The notes: generated from the letters alone by a model not told the origin. Positions 27,202 to 35,983 are shown, counted from the first letter of the stretch. The stretch is DNA of 64,000 bases from Kumtagia ephedrae (GCF_003012745.1 NZ_PXYK01000018.1:62001-126000), one strand, 5' to 3'. Numbers and translations are program-made.

Positions 27202-28002
27202 TCAGCGCCCCGCCACCGGCTTCTTCAGCGTCTTCAGCAGCGCCCGGTGGATCGTCTCGTTGCCGGCGACGATCGAGCGGTTGTCGAACATGCCCTGCTC
27301 GCCGTGCCGGTCGGAGACGAAGCCGCCGGCCTCGCGGATCAACAGCATGCCGGCGGCGATGTCCCAGGGCGACAGCGGGTCTTCCCAGAAACCGTCGAGC
27401 CGGCCGGCGGCGACATAGGCGAGGTCGAGCGATGCGGAGCCGAGGCGGCGGATGCCGGCCACCTCGCCCATGACGTTGCGCAGCTCGACCAGGTAGTTGC
27501 CGTGGTGGCCGAGGCCGAGATGCGGCATGCCGGTGCCGATCACCGTGTCCGACAGTTTCGAGCGCGCCGCGACGCGCAGACGGCGGTCGTTCATGAAGGC
27601 GCCGCCGCCGCGCTCGGCGGTGTAGAGCTCGTCCATGGCCGGATTGTAGATCACGCCGGCGACGACCTGGCCCTGGCGCTCCAGGGCGATCGACACGGCG
27701 AAGATCGGCAGGCCGTGCAGGAAATTGGTGGTGCCGTCGAGCGGATCGACGATCCAGCGGTGCTGGTCGTCGTCGCCCGCCACCACACCGCGCTCCTCCA
27801 TCAGGAAGCCGTAGCCCGGACGGGCACGCGACAGCTCGGCAAAGACGATGTCCTCGGCCTTGCGGTCGGCCTGGCTGACGAAATCGGCCGGACCCTTCAG
27901 CGACACCTGCAGGTTCTGCACCTCGCCGAAATCGCGCGACAGCGAGCGGCCGGCCTTCATTGCCGCCTGGACCATGACATTGAGGAGTGCGGAGCGCGCC
28001 AT
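27202..28002 (-). CDS. suhB: Inositol monophosphatase family protein (SuhB)
   Basis: 266-residue Mg-dependent phosphatase. Metal-binding motifs are EERG near 69, WIVDPLDGTTNF near 83-94 and the C-terminal PWDIAAGMLLIREAGG near 218. It hydrolyses inositol-1-phosphate and similar sugars; in enterobacteria SuhB also joins rRNA antitermination complexes. The gene is 18 bases downstream of efp on the same strand, so efp-suhB is an operon, a common rhizobial arrangement. Confidence 0.93.
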   Translation of the reverse strand: MARSALLNVMVQAAMKAGRSLSRDFGEVQNLQVSLKGPADFVSQADRKAEDIVFAELSRARPGYGFLMEERGVVAGDDDQHRWIVDPLDGTTNFLHGLPIFAVSIALERQGQVVAGVIYNPAMDELYTAERGGGAFMNDRRLRVAARSKLSDTVIGTGMPHLGLGHHGNYLVELRNVMGEVAGIRRLGSASLDLAYVAAGRLDGFWEDPLSPWDIAAGMLLIREAGGFVSDRHGEQGMFDNRSIVAGNETIHRALLKTLKKPVAGR

Positions 28003-28020
28003 CGTGACTATCCCGGGCCG

Positions 28021-28587
28021 TCAGTCGGCGCGGCGCAGATAGGTGATCTCGTTGGTGTCGACGAGGATCCTCTCGCCGGCCTCGATGAAGGGCGGCACCA
28101 GCACGCGGACGCCGTTCTCCAGCACGGCGGGCTTGTAGGAGGAGGCGGCCGTCTGGCCCTTGACCACCGGATCGGCCTCGGTGATGGTCAGCACCACCTG
28201 GTCGGGCAGGGCGATGCCGATCGGCTTCTCCTCATAGAGCTCGACGGTGACGGTCATGCCGTCCTGCAGGAAGGCGGCGCGCTCGCCGACGAAATCCTTC
28301 TGCAGCTCGAGCTGCTCGTAGCTCTCGGTGTCCATGAACACCAGCGCCTCGCCCTGCTCGTAGAGGAAGGAGAAATCCTTCTGCTCCAGCCGCACGCGCT
28401 CGACCGTCTCGGCCGAGCGGAAGCGCTCGTTGAGCTTGGTGCCGTTGATGAGGTTCTTCAGTTCGACCTGGTTGTAGGCCCCGCCCTTGCCGGGTTTGAC
28501 CGCGTTGGTCTTGACCGCCACCCAGAGGCCGCCATCGTGCTCGATGACGTTGCCGGGACGGATTTCGTTGCCGTTGATCTTGGCCAT
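28021..28587 (-). CDS. efp: Elongation factor P
   Basis: 188-residue EF-P, which binds ribosomes stalled on polyproline. KOW-like N-terminal domain with the tip KPGKGGAY, where Lys34 is the residue normally beta-lysylated; then the central barrel ([18 protein letters not shown] in part) and the C-terminal OB domain ending in [13 protein letters not shown]. The start at MAKING matches the family; the frame extends 21 codons upstream without a ribosome site. No epmA/epmB is seen in this window. Confidence 0.96.
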   Translation of the reverse strand: MAKINGNEIRPGNVIEHDGGLWVAVKTNAVKPGKGGAYNQVELKNLINGTKLNERFRSAETVERVRLEQKDFSFLYEQGEALVFMDTESYEQLELQKDFVGERAAFLQDGMTVTVELYEEKPIGIALPDQVVLTITEADPVVKGQTAASSYKPAVLENGVRVLVPPFIEAGERILVDTNEITYLRRAD

Positions 28588-28702
28588 TTTGTGCTTGTTC
28601 CGGAGGAAAGAGTTCGCTGCTGTCGCGATTTTCGGGGCTTCCAAGACCATAAAACGCCGCGGGAGGCAAGAGAGCGGCCGGTTGCGGATGCGCTGCCTGC
28701 GG

Positions 28703-29710
28703 TCAGCGCAGCCGGTTCGACCGCTCCAGCGCCTGCTTGATCTCCTCGTCGGTCAAGCCGTCGAAGAAATCCTCCATGATGGGATCGACCAGGCCGGCGC
28801 GCCGGGCAAGCAGGTACCAGGACGCGGCGGCGGCCGTGTCCGGCGCGACGCCGAGGCCCTGCATGTAAAGCTTGGCGACGTCGTTCTGGGCCGCGACGTT
28901 GCCGCCGCGCGCCGCCCTGAGCAGCCAGGCGAACCCCTCGGCGCGGTTCCGCTCGCCGCCCCGGCCCTCCATCAGCCAGTGGCCGAGGTCGAGCTGGGCG
29001 GTGTCGTAGTTCTGGCGCGCGGCCAAGAGCAGCCACCGGCGCGCCTCCTTGTCGTCGGCCTTCTTGCCGCCCACGCCGTTGGCGGAGATCTGCGACATCG
29101 CGTACTGCGCGTCCGCCAGGCCGTCCCGCGCCGCGCGCTCATAGTAGGAAACCGCCTTGGCAAGGCCGCGCTCGTCGGGCTCGCGCTTGATCAGCATCTG
29201 CGCGAAGTTGAACTGCGCGAACAAATTGCCGGCCTCGGCCGCCGCCTGCATGAGGGCGAAGGCCTGCTTGTCGTCCTTCTTGACGAAGCGCCCGTCGAGC
29301 AAAAGCAGCGCGTACTGGAACTGCGCCTCCGGGATGCCCTGCTCGGATGCCAGCTGATACCATTTCGCCGCGCCCGCCTCGTCGCGCGGCCGGCCGAGCC
29401 CGCGCGACAGGATTTCGGCAACCAGCGTCTGCGCCGCCGGGTCGCCGTTCTCTGCGCGCACTAGGGCGAGGTTGTAGGCGGTCATGTAAAGCCCGCGCTG
29501 GAAGGCGCCAAAGGCCTGGTCGGGCTGGCGCTGGCCGAAGCGCTCGGGATCGACATTGCCGTCGCGCGTCAGCCCGCCCGAGAAGCGTTCGGGATCGACC
29601 GGGCTGGGCAGCCGGTTGTCGGTCGGGTTCTCGGCCGCAGGCACGGGAAGGGCCATGGCGACCGCGGCCGCCGCAGCCAGCGAGAGGAGCCTTGGCGCGC
29701 GCATGGTCAT
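28703..29710 (-). CDS. Exported Sel1-like (TPR) repeat protein
   Basis: 335 residues with a signal peptide (hydrophobic residues 7-22, cleavage after VPAA). From about residue 70 on there are six or seven Sel1 repeats of about 36 residues with the AxxxYxxAAxxG pattern: [24 protein letters not shown]-type units, cores [40 protein letters not shown] and [10 protein letters not shown]. Sel1 proteins act as protein-binding scaffolds; in rhizobia they often affect envelope or polysaccharide traits. The start is four bases after the thiE-like stop. Confidence 0.87.
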   Translation of the reverse strand: MTMRAPRLLSLAAAAAVAMALPVPAAENPTDNRLPSPVDPERFSGGLTRDGNVDPERFGQRQPDQAFGAFQRGLYMTAYNLALVRAENGDPAAQTLVAEILSRGLGRPRDEAGAAKWYQLASEQGIPEAQFQYALLLLDGRFVKKDDKQAFALMQAAAEAGNLFAQFNFAQMLIKREPDERGLAKAVSYYERAARDGLADAQYAMSQISANGVGGKKADDKEARRWLLLAARQNYDTAQLDLGHWLMEGRGGERNRAEGFAWLLRAARGGNVAAQNDVAKLYMQGLGVAPDTAAAASWYLLARRAGLVDPIMEDFFDGLTDEEIKQALERSNRLR

Positions 29711-29714
29711 GGCG

Positions 29715-30371
29715 TCAGTTCCCGAACCGCGGCGCGGTCCGGTCGAGGATCGCGTTCGCCTGTTCCACCGCAGCGCGCGGATCGGCGTCCGGCCCGAACA
29801 CCGCGCTCGACAGCGCAACGAAGTCGGCGCCGGTCGCGGCCACAGCCTCGACCGAAGAGACGTCCGACCCGCCCAGCACGATGCAGGGGATTTCCACCAG
29901 CTCCGCCCACCAGGCTCCGAGCGCCAGGTTGCGCCGGTGCGGCTCCGGCTTGGTGTCGAAGCCGAAGCGGCCGAAGAACATGTAGTCGGGCTGCGTCTCG
30001 CCGAGCTCCAGCGCGTCGTCGCGGGTGGTGGCGCCGCCCGTCCCGACGATCATCCTGCCCTGCCAGCGCTCCACCGCCTGGCGCAGCTCGTCCTTGGCCA
30101 TCTCCAGATGGATACCGTCGGCCCCGACCCTGCCGGCGATGCGCGTGTCGCCGGCAACGATCGCGGCGATGCCGGCTTCCTGGGCGATGCGCACGATCGG
30201 CGCGGCGAAATCCTGGAAGGCGGCCTCGCCGGCGCGGGCCGGCAGGATCAGCGAGGCGACGTCGCCGCCGGCGGCGGCTTCGAGCAGGCGCGGGCCGAAG
30301 CTCTCGGCGTCTTCGCCGGACGGCGCGATCAGCACGAGGCGGCAGCGGTTGGGGGGCGTTCTGTCGGTCAT
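29715..30371 (-). CDS. thiE: Thiamine phosphate synthase-like protein
   Basis: 218 residues with a TIM-barrel fold and TMP synthase signatures: IAAIVAGDTRIAGRVGADGIHLE (core GADGIHLE near 82), GTGGATTRDDALELGE in place of the GxSxHxxxE region, DYMFFGRFGFDTKP, and IVLGGSDVSSV near the phosphate site. Divergent from canonical ThiE (for example GxGGAT for GVSTH), so it may be the rhizobial second copy with altered or lost activity. Followed by the Sel1 gene in an apparent operon. Confidence 0.75.
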   Translation of the reverse strand: MTDRTPPNRCRLVLIAPSGEDAESFGPRLLEAAAGGDVASLILPARAGEAAFQDFAAPIVRIAQEAGIAAIVAGDTRIAGRVGADGIHLEMAKDELRQAVERWQGRMIVGTGGATTRDDALELGETQPDYMFFGRFGFDTKPEPHRRNLALGAWWAELVEIPCIVLGGSDVSSVEAVAATGADFVALSSAVFGPDADPRAAVEQANAILDRTAPRFGN

Positions 30372-30483
30372 GTCGGTGCGGCGGAACGCCTTTGGTTCGA
30401 GCTATACGGAGGCGCGCAGCCATGCCGCGCGATCATGTTTGCATTTTGACATAGACGAGGCTGCCCGCTTTGAACAGGCTGGC

Positions 30484-30777
30484 CTACGCGGCATGCAACG
30501 CCCGGTCGACGGCCTCGCGCTCCCGCTGGATAACGATCAGATAGGCCCGGGCCGCGCTGTCGGGTGACGACCGCCCCTGCTCCCAATCGCGCAACCGCGC
30601 GAGCCCGAAGCCATACTGCGCGGAAAATTGCTCCTGGCTTAATCCTAGACCCTTGCGGATGCTCCGTACGTCGATCGTTTCCGGAACATGGAGTGCGCCG
30701 CGATCTTGATCGCCCTGGGCGAATGCGATGGCGTCCTCCAGGCCCGCCTTGATCTTTTCGAACGCGTGTTTTGTCAT
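30484..30777 (-). CDS. Xre-family antitoxin of a type II toxin-antitoxin pair
   Basis: 97 residues. The C-terminal half is a Cro/C1 helix-turn-helix: IRKGLGLSQEQFSAQYGFGL near 44-63, then RLRDWEQGRSSPDSAARAYL. The N-terminal half is likely the toxin-neutralising part. ATG at 30777, four bases after the toxin stop, preceded by GGAAGGTGAG. Toxin first and antitoxin second is the HigBA-like order. Confidence 0.87.
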   Translation of the reverse strand: MTKHAFEKIKAGLEDAIAFAQGDQDRGALHVPETIDVRSIRKGLGLSQEQFSAQYGFGLARLRDWEQGRSSPDSAARAYLIVIQREREAVDRALHAA

Positions 30778-30781
30778 TGGC

Positions 30782-31117
30782 TCACCTTCCATAGTGTTCG
30801 AACAGTATCTTGGTCAGCTTCGCCAAGTTGTTGCGCTCGGCTTTGGTCAGGTTGTCCTTTTCGCCCTTGCCAAACACCGTGATCAGAAACACGGGAAAGT
30901 GGACGCTGCCGAAGGCGAAGATGATCCGGTATCCGCCGCTCTTTCCTTTGCTGCGGCCGGCGAGCCGGACTTTCCGGCAACCACCGGTGCCCTGCATGAT
31001 GTCGCCGCTGTGCGGATCCCACGCAACCAGATCGATCGCTGCGGCTCGCTCGGCATCCGTCATGCCGGCCGCTTTGGCGGCCGCGAGATAAGCATTGGTT
31101 TCGACGACCGTCTGCAT
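30782..31117 (-). CDS. RelE/HigB-like toxin (mRNA interferase family)
   Basis: 111 residues resembling the PF06296 RelE-type toxins: AYLAAAKAAGMTDAERAAAIDLVAWDP in part, then GDIMQGTGGCRKVRLAGRS, GGYRIIFAF and a C-terminal LTKAERNNLAKLTK helix. The conserved GTGG.RK and the RI(I/Y) strand are present. Toxins of this kind cleave ribosome-bound mRNA. It is the first gene of the pair and has a good promoter directly upstream. Confidence 0.87.
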   Translation of the reverse strand: MQTVVETNAYLAAAKAAGMTDAERAAAIDLVAWDPHSGDIMQGTGGCRKVRLAGRSKGKSGGYRIIFAFGSVHFPVFLITVFGKGEKDNLTKAERNNLAKLTKILFEHYGR

Positions 31118-31122
31118 GACCT

Positions 31123-31150
31123 ATGCTACGGAATTTCCGGAGTTCGTCAA
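31123..31150 (-). promoter_or_regulatory. Toxin-antitoxin promoter with internal palindrome
   Basis: On the minus strand TTGACG (31150-31145) and TAGCAT (31128-31123) are 16 bases apart and end six bases before the toxin ATG. Between them lies the near-perfect palindrome CGGAAATTCCG (31129-31139), well placed for autorepression by the Xre antitoxin. Confidence 0.55.
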
Positions 31151-31246
31151 GTTGGCACATACAATACTTCCGGCCCGCGCCTTTCATGCCAGGTCTATGC
31201 AAAGCGGGGCAGGCCGGGTTATGCAGCGGCGAAAGGCCCTCCCCGC

Positions 31247-32017
31247 ATGACCGCTCTCCTCACCGATCCGTGGTTCTACGCCGCCGCCGTGCCGGCGGTC
31301 ATCCTGGTCGGCCTGTCCAAGGGCGGCCTGGGCGGTGCTTTCGGCTTCGCCGGCGTGCCGCTGATGGCGCTGGCGATGTCGCCGGTGCAGGCGGCGGCGA
31401 TTCTGCTGCCCATCCTGATCCTCATGGACCTGGTATCGTTGTGGAGCTGGCGCGGCGTCTTCGACCGCGACCTGCTGCGCTCCATGATGCCCGGCGCGCT
31501 GGTCGGTATCGGCGCCGGCTGGCTCACCGCCTCGCTGGTCACCGCCGACATGGTCCGCCTTATCGTCGGCGCCGTCGCTTTCGTCTTCGTGCTGCGCTGG
31601 ATCTATCAGCAGCTCCGCCATGGCGGCGGCCATGCGGCGTCGCGCAACCCTGTGCTCGCGGCCTTCTGGGGTACGGTCGCCGGCTTCACCAGCTTCGTCG
31701 CGCATGTCGGCGGCCCGCCCTTCCAGGTCTATGCGCTGCCGCTCCGGCTCGACCCGAAGGTGCTGACCGGCACAGCCGTCATCTTCTTCGCCATCACCAA
31801 CGCCATCAAGCTCGTTCCCTATTTCGCGCTCGGCCAGTTCGACGCGACCAATCTCGCCGCTTCCGCAGCGCTGATGCCGATCGCGCCGCTGGCCACGCTG
31901 GCCGGCGCATGGCTGGTGCGGCGGATGCGGCCGGAGGTCTTCTATCCGTTCACCTATGCCACCGTGGCGCTGATCGCGGTGAAGCTGCTGTGGGACGGCG
32001 CCGCGCAATTGTTTTGA
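31247..32017 (+). CDS. Sulfite exporter TauE/SafE-family (TSUP) permease
   Basis: 256 residues, about eight membrane helices, with the duplicated TSUP layout: VILVGLSKGGLGGAFGFAGVPLMAL near 17-41 (core GLSKGGLGG) in the first half and TSFVAHVGGPPFQVYALPLRL in the second. Members move sulfite, sulfoacetate and other organic anions. ATG at 31247 is chosen because the first helix starts there; the longer frame overlaps the toxin-antitoxin genes. It is 8 kb from the sulfonate cluster, so a link is only a suggestion. Confidence 0.87.
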   Translation: MTALLTDPWFYAAAVPAVILVGLSKGGLGGAFGFAGVPLMALAMSPVQAAAILLPILILMDLVSLWSWRGVFDRDLLRSMMPGALVGIGAGWLTASLVTADMVRLIVGAVAFVFVLRWIYQQLRHGGGHAASRNPVLAAFWGTVAGFTSFVAHVGGPPFQVYALPLRLDPKVLTGTAVIFFAITNAIKLVPYFALGQFDATNLAASAALMPIAPLATLAGAWLVRRMRPEVFYPFTYATVALIAVKLLWDGAAQLF

Positions 32018-32160
32018 GCTGAAACATTTCGTGATGGGAAATTGGCGGGAATTCGGCCGCGACGCATGCTGCCGCCACACGGCCGTCACATGACGCACCC
32101 GCAATGTCGCACCGGGCGGGCGGCAAGGAACTTTGTTCGCGTTTGGAACTTTACGCCGCG

Positions 32161-33327
32161 ATGACGACCAACACAGCCTCCACGCGGGATACCCGCATCG
32201 ACGTATTCCGCGCGCTGGCGCTGCTGACGATCTTCGTCAACCACGTCCCGGGCACGGTCTTCGAGCACCTCACGCACAAGAATTTCGGCTTCTCCGATTC
32301 GGCGGAGGCCTTCGTGCTGATCTCGGGCATCGCCGTCGGCCTCGCCTATGGCCTGAAGTTCGAGCCGGGCAGCCGGCTCTTGATGACGCTCAAGGCATGG
32401 CGGCGCGCCTGCGTGCTCTATGTCGCCCATATCGTCACCACGGTGGCGACGCTGGCCATGTTCTCGGCCGCGGCGCTGTGGTTCGCGCGCCCCAAGCTGC
32501 TGGAGATGATCAACATCACGGCGCTGGTGGAGGATACGCCGCGCGCGCTCGTCGGCCTCGCCACGCTCGGCCATCAGGTCGGCTACAACAACATCCTGTC
32601 GATGTATGCCGCGGTGCTCGTCATGCTGCCGCTGTTCCTGCTGCTCAGCCGCGTCAGCCTGGTGCTGATGGTCACCGTCTCCGGCCTCGTCTGGTTCGCC
32701 GCCGGCTACTGGCAGATCGCGCCCTCCAACTATCCCACCGACGGCTTCTGGTTCCTCAACCCGCTGTCCTGGCAGTTCCTGTTCGTGATCGGCATGGCCT
32801 GCATGCTGCATGTGAAGCGCGGCGGCGCGATCTGCTACAGCCGCCCGCTGGCGGCGATGTCGCTGGGCTTCATCGTCCTGGCCTTCGTCTGGGTGCGCGG
32901 GTCGTTCTGGGGGCTGGAGGCGTCCATCGACCTGCCGCCGGTGCTTTCCGGCTTCGACAAGACCTTCCTGTCGCTGCCGCGGCTGCTGCACGTGCTGGCG
33001 CTGGCCTATCTGATCGTCGCGATCCCGTCGCTCTCCAACCTGGCGCGCACCGGCGCCAACAGCCCGCTGGCGGTGCTCGGCAGGCATTCGCTGCCGGTCT
33101 TCATCGCCGGCACGATGCTGGCCATGGCCGGACAGGTGCTGAAGGTCGTCTATGGCGGCGGCGTGCTGTTCGACACCGCCCTGATCGGCGCCGGCATCGC
33201 GCTGCAGTTCACGCTGGCGTACTGGCTGGAATGGCTGCCGACGATCGGCTGGGGCGGCAAGCGACCGGCGCCGCGACCGGCCGCGCCGCCGGCGCCATAC
33301 GAGGGGCGCGGGCTGCGGCCCGCCTGA
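32161..33327 (+). CDS. opgC: OpgC-family membrane acyltransferase
   Basis: 388 residues, about ten membrane helices. The N-terminus TRDTRIDVFRALALLTIFVNHVPG (core RIDVFRALALL and NHVPG) and the following FGFSDSAEAFVLISGIA are the OpgC signature; NPLSWQFLFVIGM near 200 is also typical. OpgC adds succinyl or similar groups to osmoregulated periplasmic glucans. The C-terminus is Pro/Arg-rich. ATG at 32161 is chosen; the track start 57 bases upstream adds a non-conserved extension. Confidence 0.88.
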   Translation: MTTNTASTRDTRIDVFRALALLTIFVNHVPGTVFEHLTHKNFGFSDSAEAFVLISGIAVGLAYGLKFEPGSRLLMTLKAWRRACVLYVAHIVTTVATLAMFSAAALWFARPKLLEMINITALVEDTPRALVGLATLGHQVGYNNILSMYAAVLVMLPLFLLLSRVSLVLMVTVSGLVWFAAGYWQIAPSNYPTDGFWFLNPLSWQFLFVIGMACMLHVKRGGAICYSRPLAAMSLGFIVLAFVWVRGSFWGLEASIDLPPVLSGFDKTFLSLPRLLHVLALAYLIVAIPSLSNLARTGANSPLAVLGRHSLPVFIAGTMLAMAGQVLKVVYGGGVLFDTALIGAGIALQFTLAYWLEWLPTIGWGGKRPAPRPAAPPAPYEGRGLRPA

Positions 33328-33447
33328 CGGCGGGCGGCCCTCCTTTCCTCGTCCACTTTCCCTCCGTACGAGGAACGGAATTTCTTCCCCGCCGCCGCGG
33401 CGCGCTCTAGGATCGGCGCAAACACCAGCCGTTCCGGGGAGCGAATC

Positions 33448-35088
33448 TTGCCCAGCATCTACGAGGTCGGCCTCGACCGCAGCGCCGCCAACCACCAGCC
33501 GCTGACGCCGCTGACGCTGCTGGAAAGGGCAGCCAAGACCTTTCCGGATCAACCGGCGATCGTCCATGGGGGCCTGCGCCTCTCCTACCGCGATTTCTGG
33601 CGGCGCTCGCTGCAGCTCGCCTCGGCGCTGGCGGCGAAGGGCATCGGCAAGGGCGACACCGTCACCGTCATGCTCTCCAACACGCCGGCGATGCTGGAGG
33701 CGCATTTCGGCGTGCCGATGGTGAAGGCGGTGCTGCATTCGCTCAACACGCGGCTGGACGCGGCGGTGGTCGCCTTCCAGCTCGACCATGCCGAAGCGAA
33801 GGTGGTGATCGTCGACCGCGAATTCTCCGCCGTCATGCGCGAGGCACTGGCGCTCGCCGCGGTCAAGCCGCTGGTGATCGACTACGACGATCCCGACTAT
33901 CCGGCCGATGCGCCCTATGCGAAGGGCGAGCGGATCGGATCGCTCGACTACGAGGCGTTCGTGCAGTCCGGCGATCCGGACTTCGCCTGGTCGATGCCGG
34001 ACGACGAATGGGACGCCATCGCGCTCAACTACACCTCAGGCACCACCGGCAACCCGAAGGGCGTCGTCTATCACCATCGCGGCGCGGCGCTGATGGCCAC
34101 CACCAACACCATCCATGCTGGCATGGGCAGGCATCCCGTCTATTTGTGGACGCTGCCGATGTTCCACTGCAACGGCTGGTGCTTCCCGTGGACGCTCGCC
34201 CTGCAGGCCGGCACCCATGTCTGCCTACGCTGGGTGCGCGCCAGGTCGATGTACGACGCCATCGCCGACCACGGCGTCACCCATCTGTGCGGCGCGCCGA
34301 TCGTCATGTCGATGCTGATCAATGCATCCGGAGAGGATAGGCGCGACTTCCCGCAGACGGTGACCTTCAACACCGCCGCCGCGCCGCCCCCCGAGGCCGT
34401 GCTGGCCGGCATGGCCGAGGCTGGTTTCGCCGTCACGCATCTCTACGGCCTGACCGAGACCTACGGCCCGGCCGTGGTCAACGAATGGCACGGCGAATGG
34501 GACAGCCTCGACGCGGGTGCGCGCACGGCCAAGAAGGCGCGGCAGGGCGTGCGCTACGCCTCGCTGGAGGGGCTGACGGTGATGGACCCGGCGACCATGC
34601 GCGAGACGCCCGCCGACGGCCAGACCATCGGCGAGGTGATGTTCCGCGGCAACATCGTCATGAAGGGCTACCTGAAGAACAGGAAGGCGACGGACGAAGC
34701 CTTCGCCGGCGGCTGGTTCCACTCCGGCGACCTCGGCGTCAAGCATCCGGACGGCTACATCCAGCTCAAGGACCGCTCGAAGGACATCATCATCTCTGGC
34801 GGCGAGAACATCTCCTCGATCGAAGTGGAGGACGCGCTCTACAGGCACCCGGCGGTGGCGTCCTGCGGCGTGGTCGCGCGCGCCGACGACAAATGGGGCG
34901 AGGTGCCGGTCGCCTATGTCGAGCTCAAGCCCGGCAGGACGGCGACCGAGGCCGAGATCATCGAGCACTGCCGCAAGCTGCTGGCGCGCTTCAAGGTGCC
35001 AAAGGCGGTGGTCTTCGTCGAGATCCCCAAGACCTCGACCGGCAAGATCCAGAAGTTCCGGCTGCGCGAGATGGCGAAGGCGGGGTGA
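33448..35088 (+). CDS. Acyl-CoA synthetase (AMP-forming)
   Basis: 546 residues of the ANL superfamily, medium/long-chain fatty acid or aryl-acid type. Core motifs: LNYTSGTTGNPKGV near 190-203, the substrate-pocket HCNGW segment, HLYGLTETYGP near 330, and GWFHSGDLGVKHPDGYIQLKDRSKD (core HSGDLG) with the C-terminal catalytic Lys in TSTGKIQKFRLRE. The start codon is TTG at 33448, preceded by GGGGAGCG; no ATG occurs before residue about 75, and the N-terminus then matches the family. The exact acyl substrate is not readable. Confidence 0.92.
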   Translation: MPSIYEVGLDRSAANHQPLTPLTLLERAAKTFPDQPAIVHGGLRLSYRDFWRRSLQLASALAAKGIGKGDTVTVMLSNTPAMLEAHFGVPMVKAVLHSLNTRLDAAVVAFQLDHAEAKVVIVDREFSAVMREALALAAVKPLVIDYDDPDYPADAPYAKGERIGSLDYEAFVQSGDPDFAWSMPDDEWDAIALNYTSGTTGNPKGVVYHHRGAALMATTNTIHAGMGRHPVYLWTLPMFHCNGWCFPWTLALQAGTHVCLRWVRARSMYDAIADHGVTHLCGAPIVMSMLINASGEDRRDFPQTVTFNTAAAPPPEAVLAGMAEAGFAVTHLYGLTETYGPAVVNEWHGEWDSLDAGARTAKKARQGVRYASLEGLTVMDPATMRETPADGQTIGEVMFRGNIVMKGYLKNRKATDEAFAGGWFHSGDLGVKHPDGYIQLKDRSKDIIISGGENISSIEVEDALYRHPAVASCGVVARADDKWGEVPVAYVELKPGRTATEAEIIEHCRKLLARFKVPKAVVFVEIPKTSTGKIQKFRLREMAKAG

Positions 35089-35254
35089 GCGGACGAGGGG
35101 CTACCTGCCTCGGTTTCGCCGGTGTAACCGTCCGTATCCTTTTTCGAGCGCGGCCGACACGGCTCGGAAACAGGCGGGGTGTCTAACAGCCGCGGGCGAT
35201 GGGGTGACCGGCAGGGCCGCCTCCCCATCGATCGCGGAACTGAAAGGACACTCT

Positions 35255-35704
35255 ATGCAAGGCGTTGCACGGAACTTCTTCACGCTGGCCATCCTCTATG
35301 CGCTCTGCGGCATGGCGCTCGGCCTGCATATGTCGATCACCCACGACCACGCGCAGATGCCGGTCCACGCGCATGCGATGGTGGCCGGGTGGCTGATGTC
35401 GGCGGTGTTCGCCTTCTTCTACCATCTTGTGCCGGCGGCCCGCCTGTCGTGGCTGGCGCAGGTGCATTTCTGGGTCTCGGCGGTCAGCGGCGTCATGCTG
35501 ATGGTCGGGCTGTACTTCCTGCTTGCCGGCAACGCCGCGGTCGAGCCGATCGTCGCCGTCGGCTCGATGGCGTTTTATGCCGGCATGCTGCTGTTCGCCT
35601 TCATCGCCTTCTCGACGATGCACAAGCCGGCGGTTTCCGGCTCGGATGTGTATCTGGATGGCACAGACGTAGGCCGGCCGGTAAAAAATTCTCCGACGCG
35701 TTAA
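35255..35704 (+). CDS. Small four-helix membrane protein resembling a haem-copper oxidase subunit I fragment
   Basis: 149 residues with four membrane helices (about 8-26, 40-60, 68-92, 100-122). Histidines sit as in one part of NorB/CcoN-type subunits: MSITHDH, PVHAHAMVAGW, FFYHLVP, QVHFW. It is far too short for an oxidase, has no other subunits nearby, and is a recurrent stand-alone rhizobial gene sometimes labelled cytochrome-c oxidase. AAAGGA precedes the ATG. Haem binding is possible but unproven. Its last codon runs into a CtrA box. Confidence 0.7.
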   Translation: MQGVARNFFTLAILYALCGMALGLHMSITHDHAQMPVHAHAMVAGWLMSAVFAFFYHLVPAARLSWLAQVHFWVSAVSGVMLMVGLYFLLAGNAAVEPIVAVGSMAFYAGMLLFAFIAFSTMHKPAVSGSDVYLDGTDVGRPVKNSPTR

Positions 35705-35715
35705 GCGTCCATTAA
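35701..35715. promoter_or_regulatory. CtrA box upstream of the predicted small RNA
   Basis: TTAA-GCGTCCA-TTAA is an exact TTAA-N7-TTAA CtrA site, overlapping the stop codon of the preceding gene. It lies about 30 bases before the predicted 5' end of the small RNA, where CtrA sites overlapping the -35 region of activated promoters are expected. Confidence 0.6.
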
Positions 35716-35734
35716 GCTTTACAGCCGTTTATTG

Positions 35735-35836
35735 GGGGCATCCAGTTATCTGGATTCTTACCGAGTGGTTGGAGCCACTTCGTTTGACGCCTCCCTGTTA
35801 AACTCTCGAGAGCCGCTTTCCGCGGCTCTTTTTTTT
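35735..35836 (+). ncRNA. Predicted trans-acting small RNA
   Basis: An intergenic stretch of about 100 bases that can fold into three successive hairpins: ATCCAG-TTAT-CTGGAT (35740-35755), GAGTGG-TTGGAG-CCACTT (35763-35780) and a strong terminator (35809-35829 plus U-run). Between hairpins two and three is an unpaired CCTCCC (35790-35795), an anti-Shine-Dalgarno sequence typical of rhizobial regulatory RNAs. No open frame fits. The 5' end is estimated from structure and the CtrA box; Rfam identity was not checked. Confidence 0.55.
35809..35836 (+). terminator. Intrinsic terminator of the small RNA
   Basis: AGAGCCGC-TTTCC-GCGGCTCT is an eight-bp perfect stem followed by seven T, the best rho-independent terminator in this region. 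It cannot serve rcdA, which starts 148 bases later, and the preceding gene ended 105 bases earlier. Confidence 0.85.
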
Positions 35837-35852
35837 GTGCCGGGCCGGCCCG

Positions 35853-35867
35853 TTAACCCTTTGTTAA
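35853..35867. promoter_or_regulatory. CtrA box upstream of rcdA
   Basis: TTAA-CCCTTTG-TTAAAC is an exact CtrA full site, 117 bases before the rcdA ATG and just after the small-RNA terminator. In Caulobacter rcdA is itself under CtrA control, so the site fits a conserved feedback loop. Confidence 0.6.
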
Positions 35868-35983
35868 ACATGCTCTTGCCTTCGCCTCCGCAGCGGCGCA
35901 TCTTCCATGCTCGAGAGGAATCGGCAAGAAGGCGACCGCAGAGGGCGGCTGACGCCCGGCACGGGCCTCCATCGGGCCGGAGA

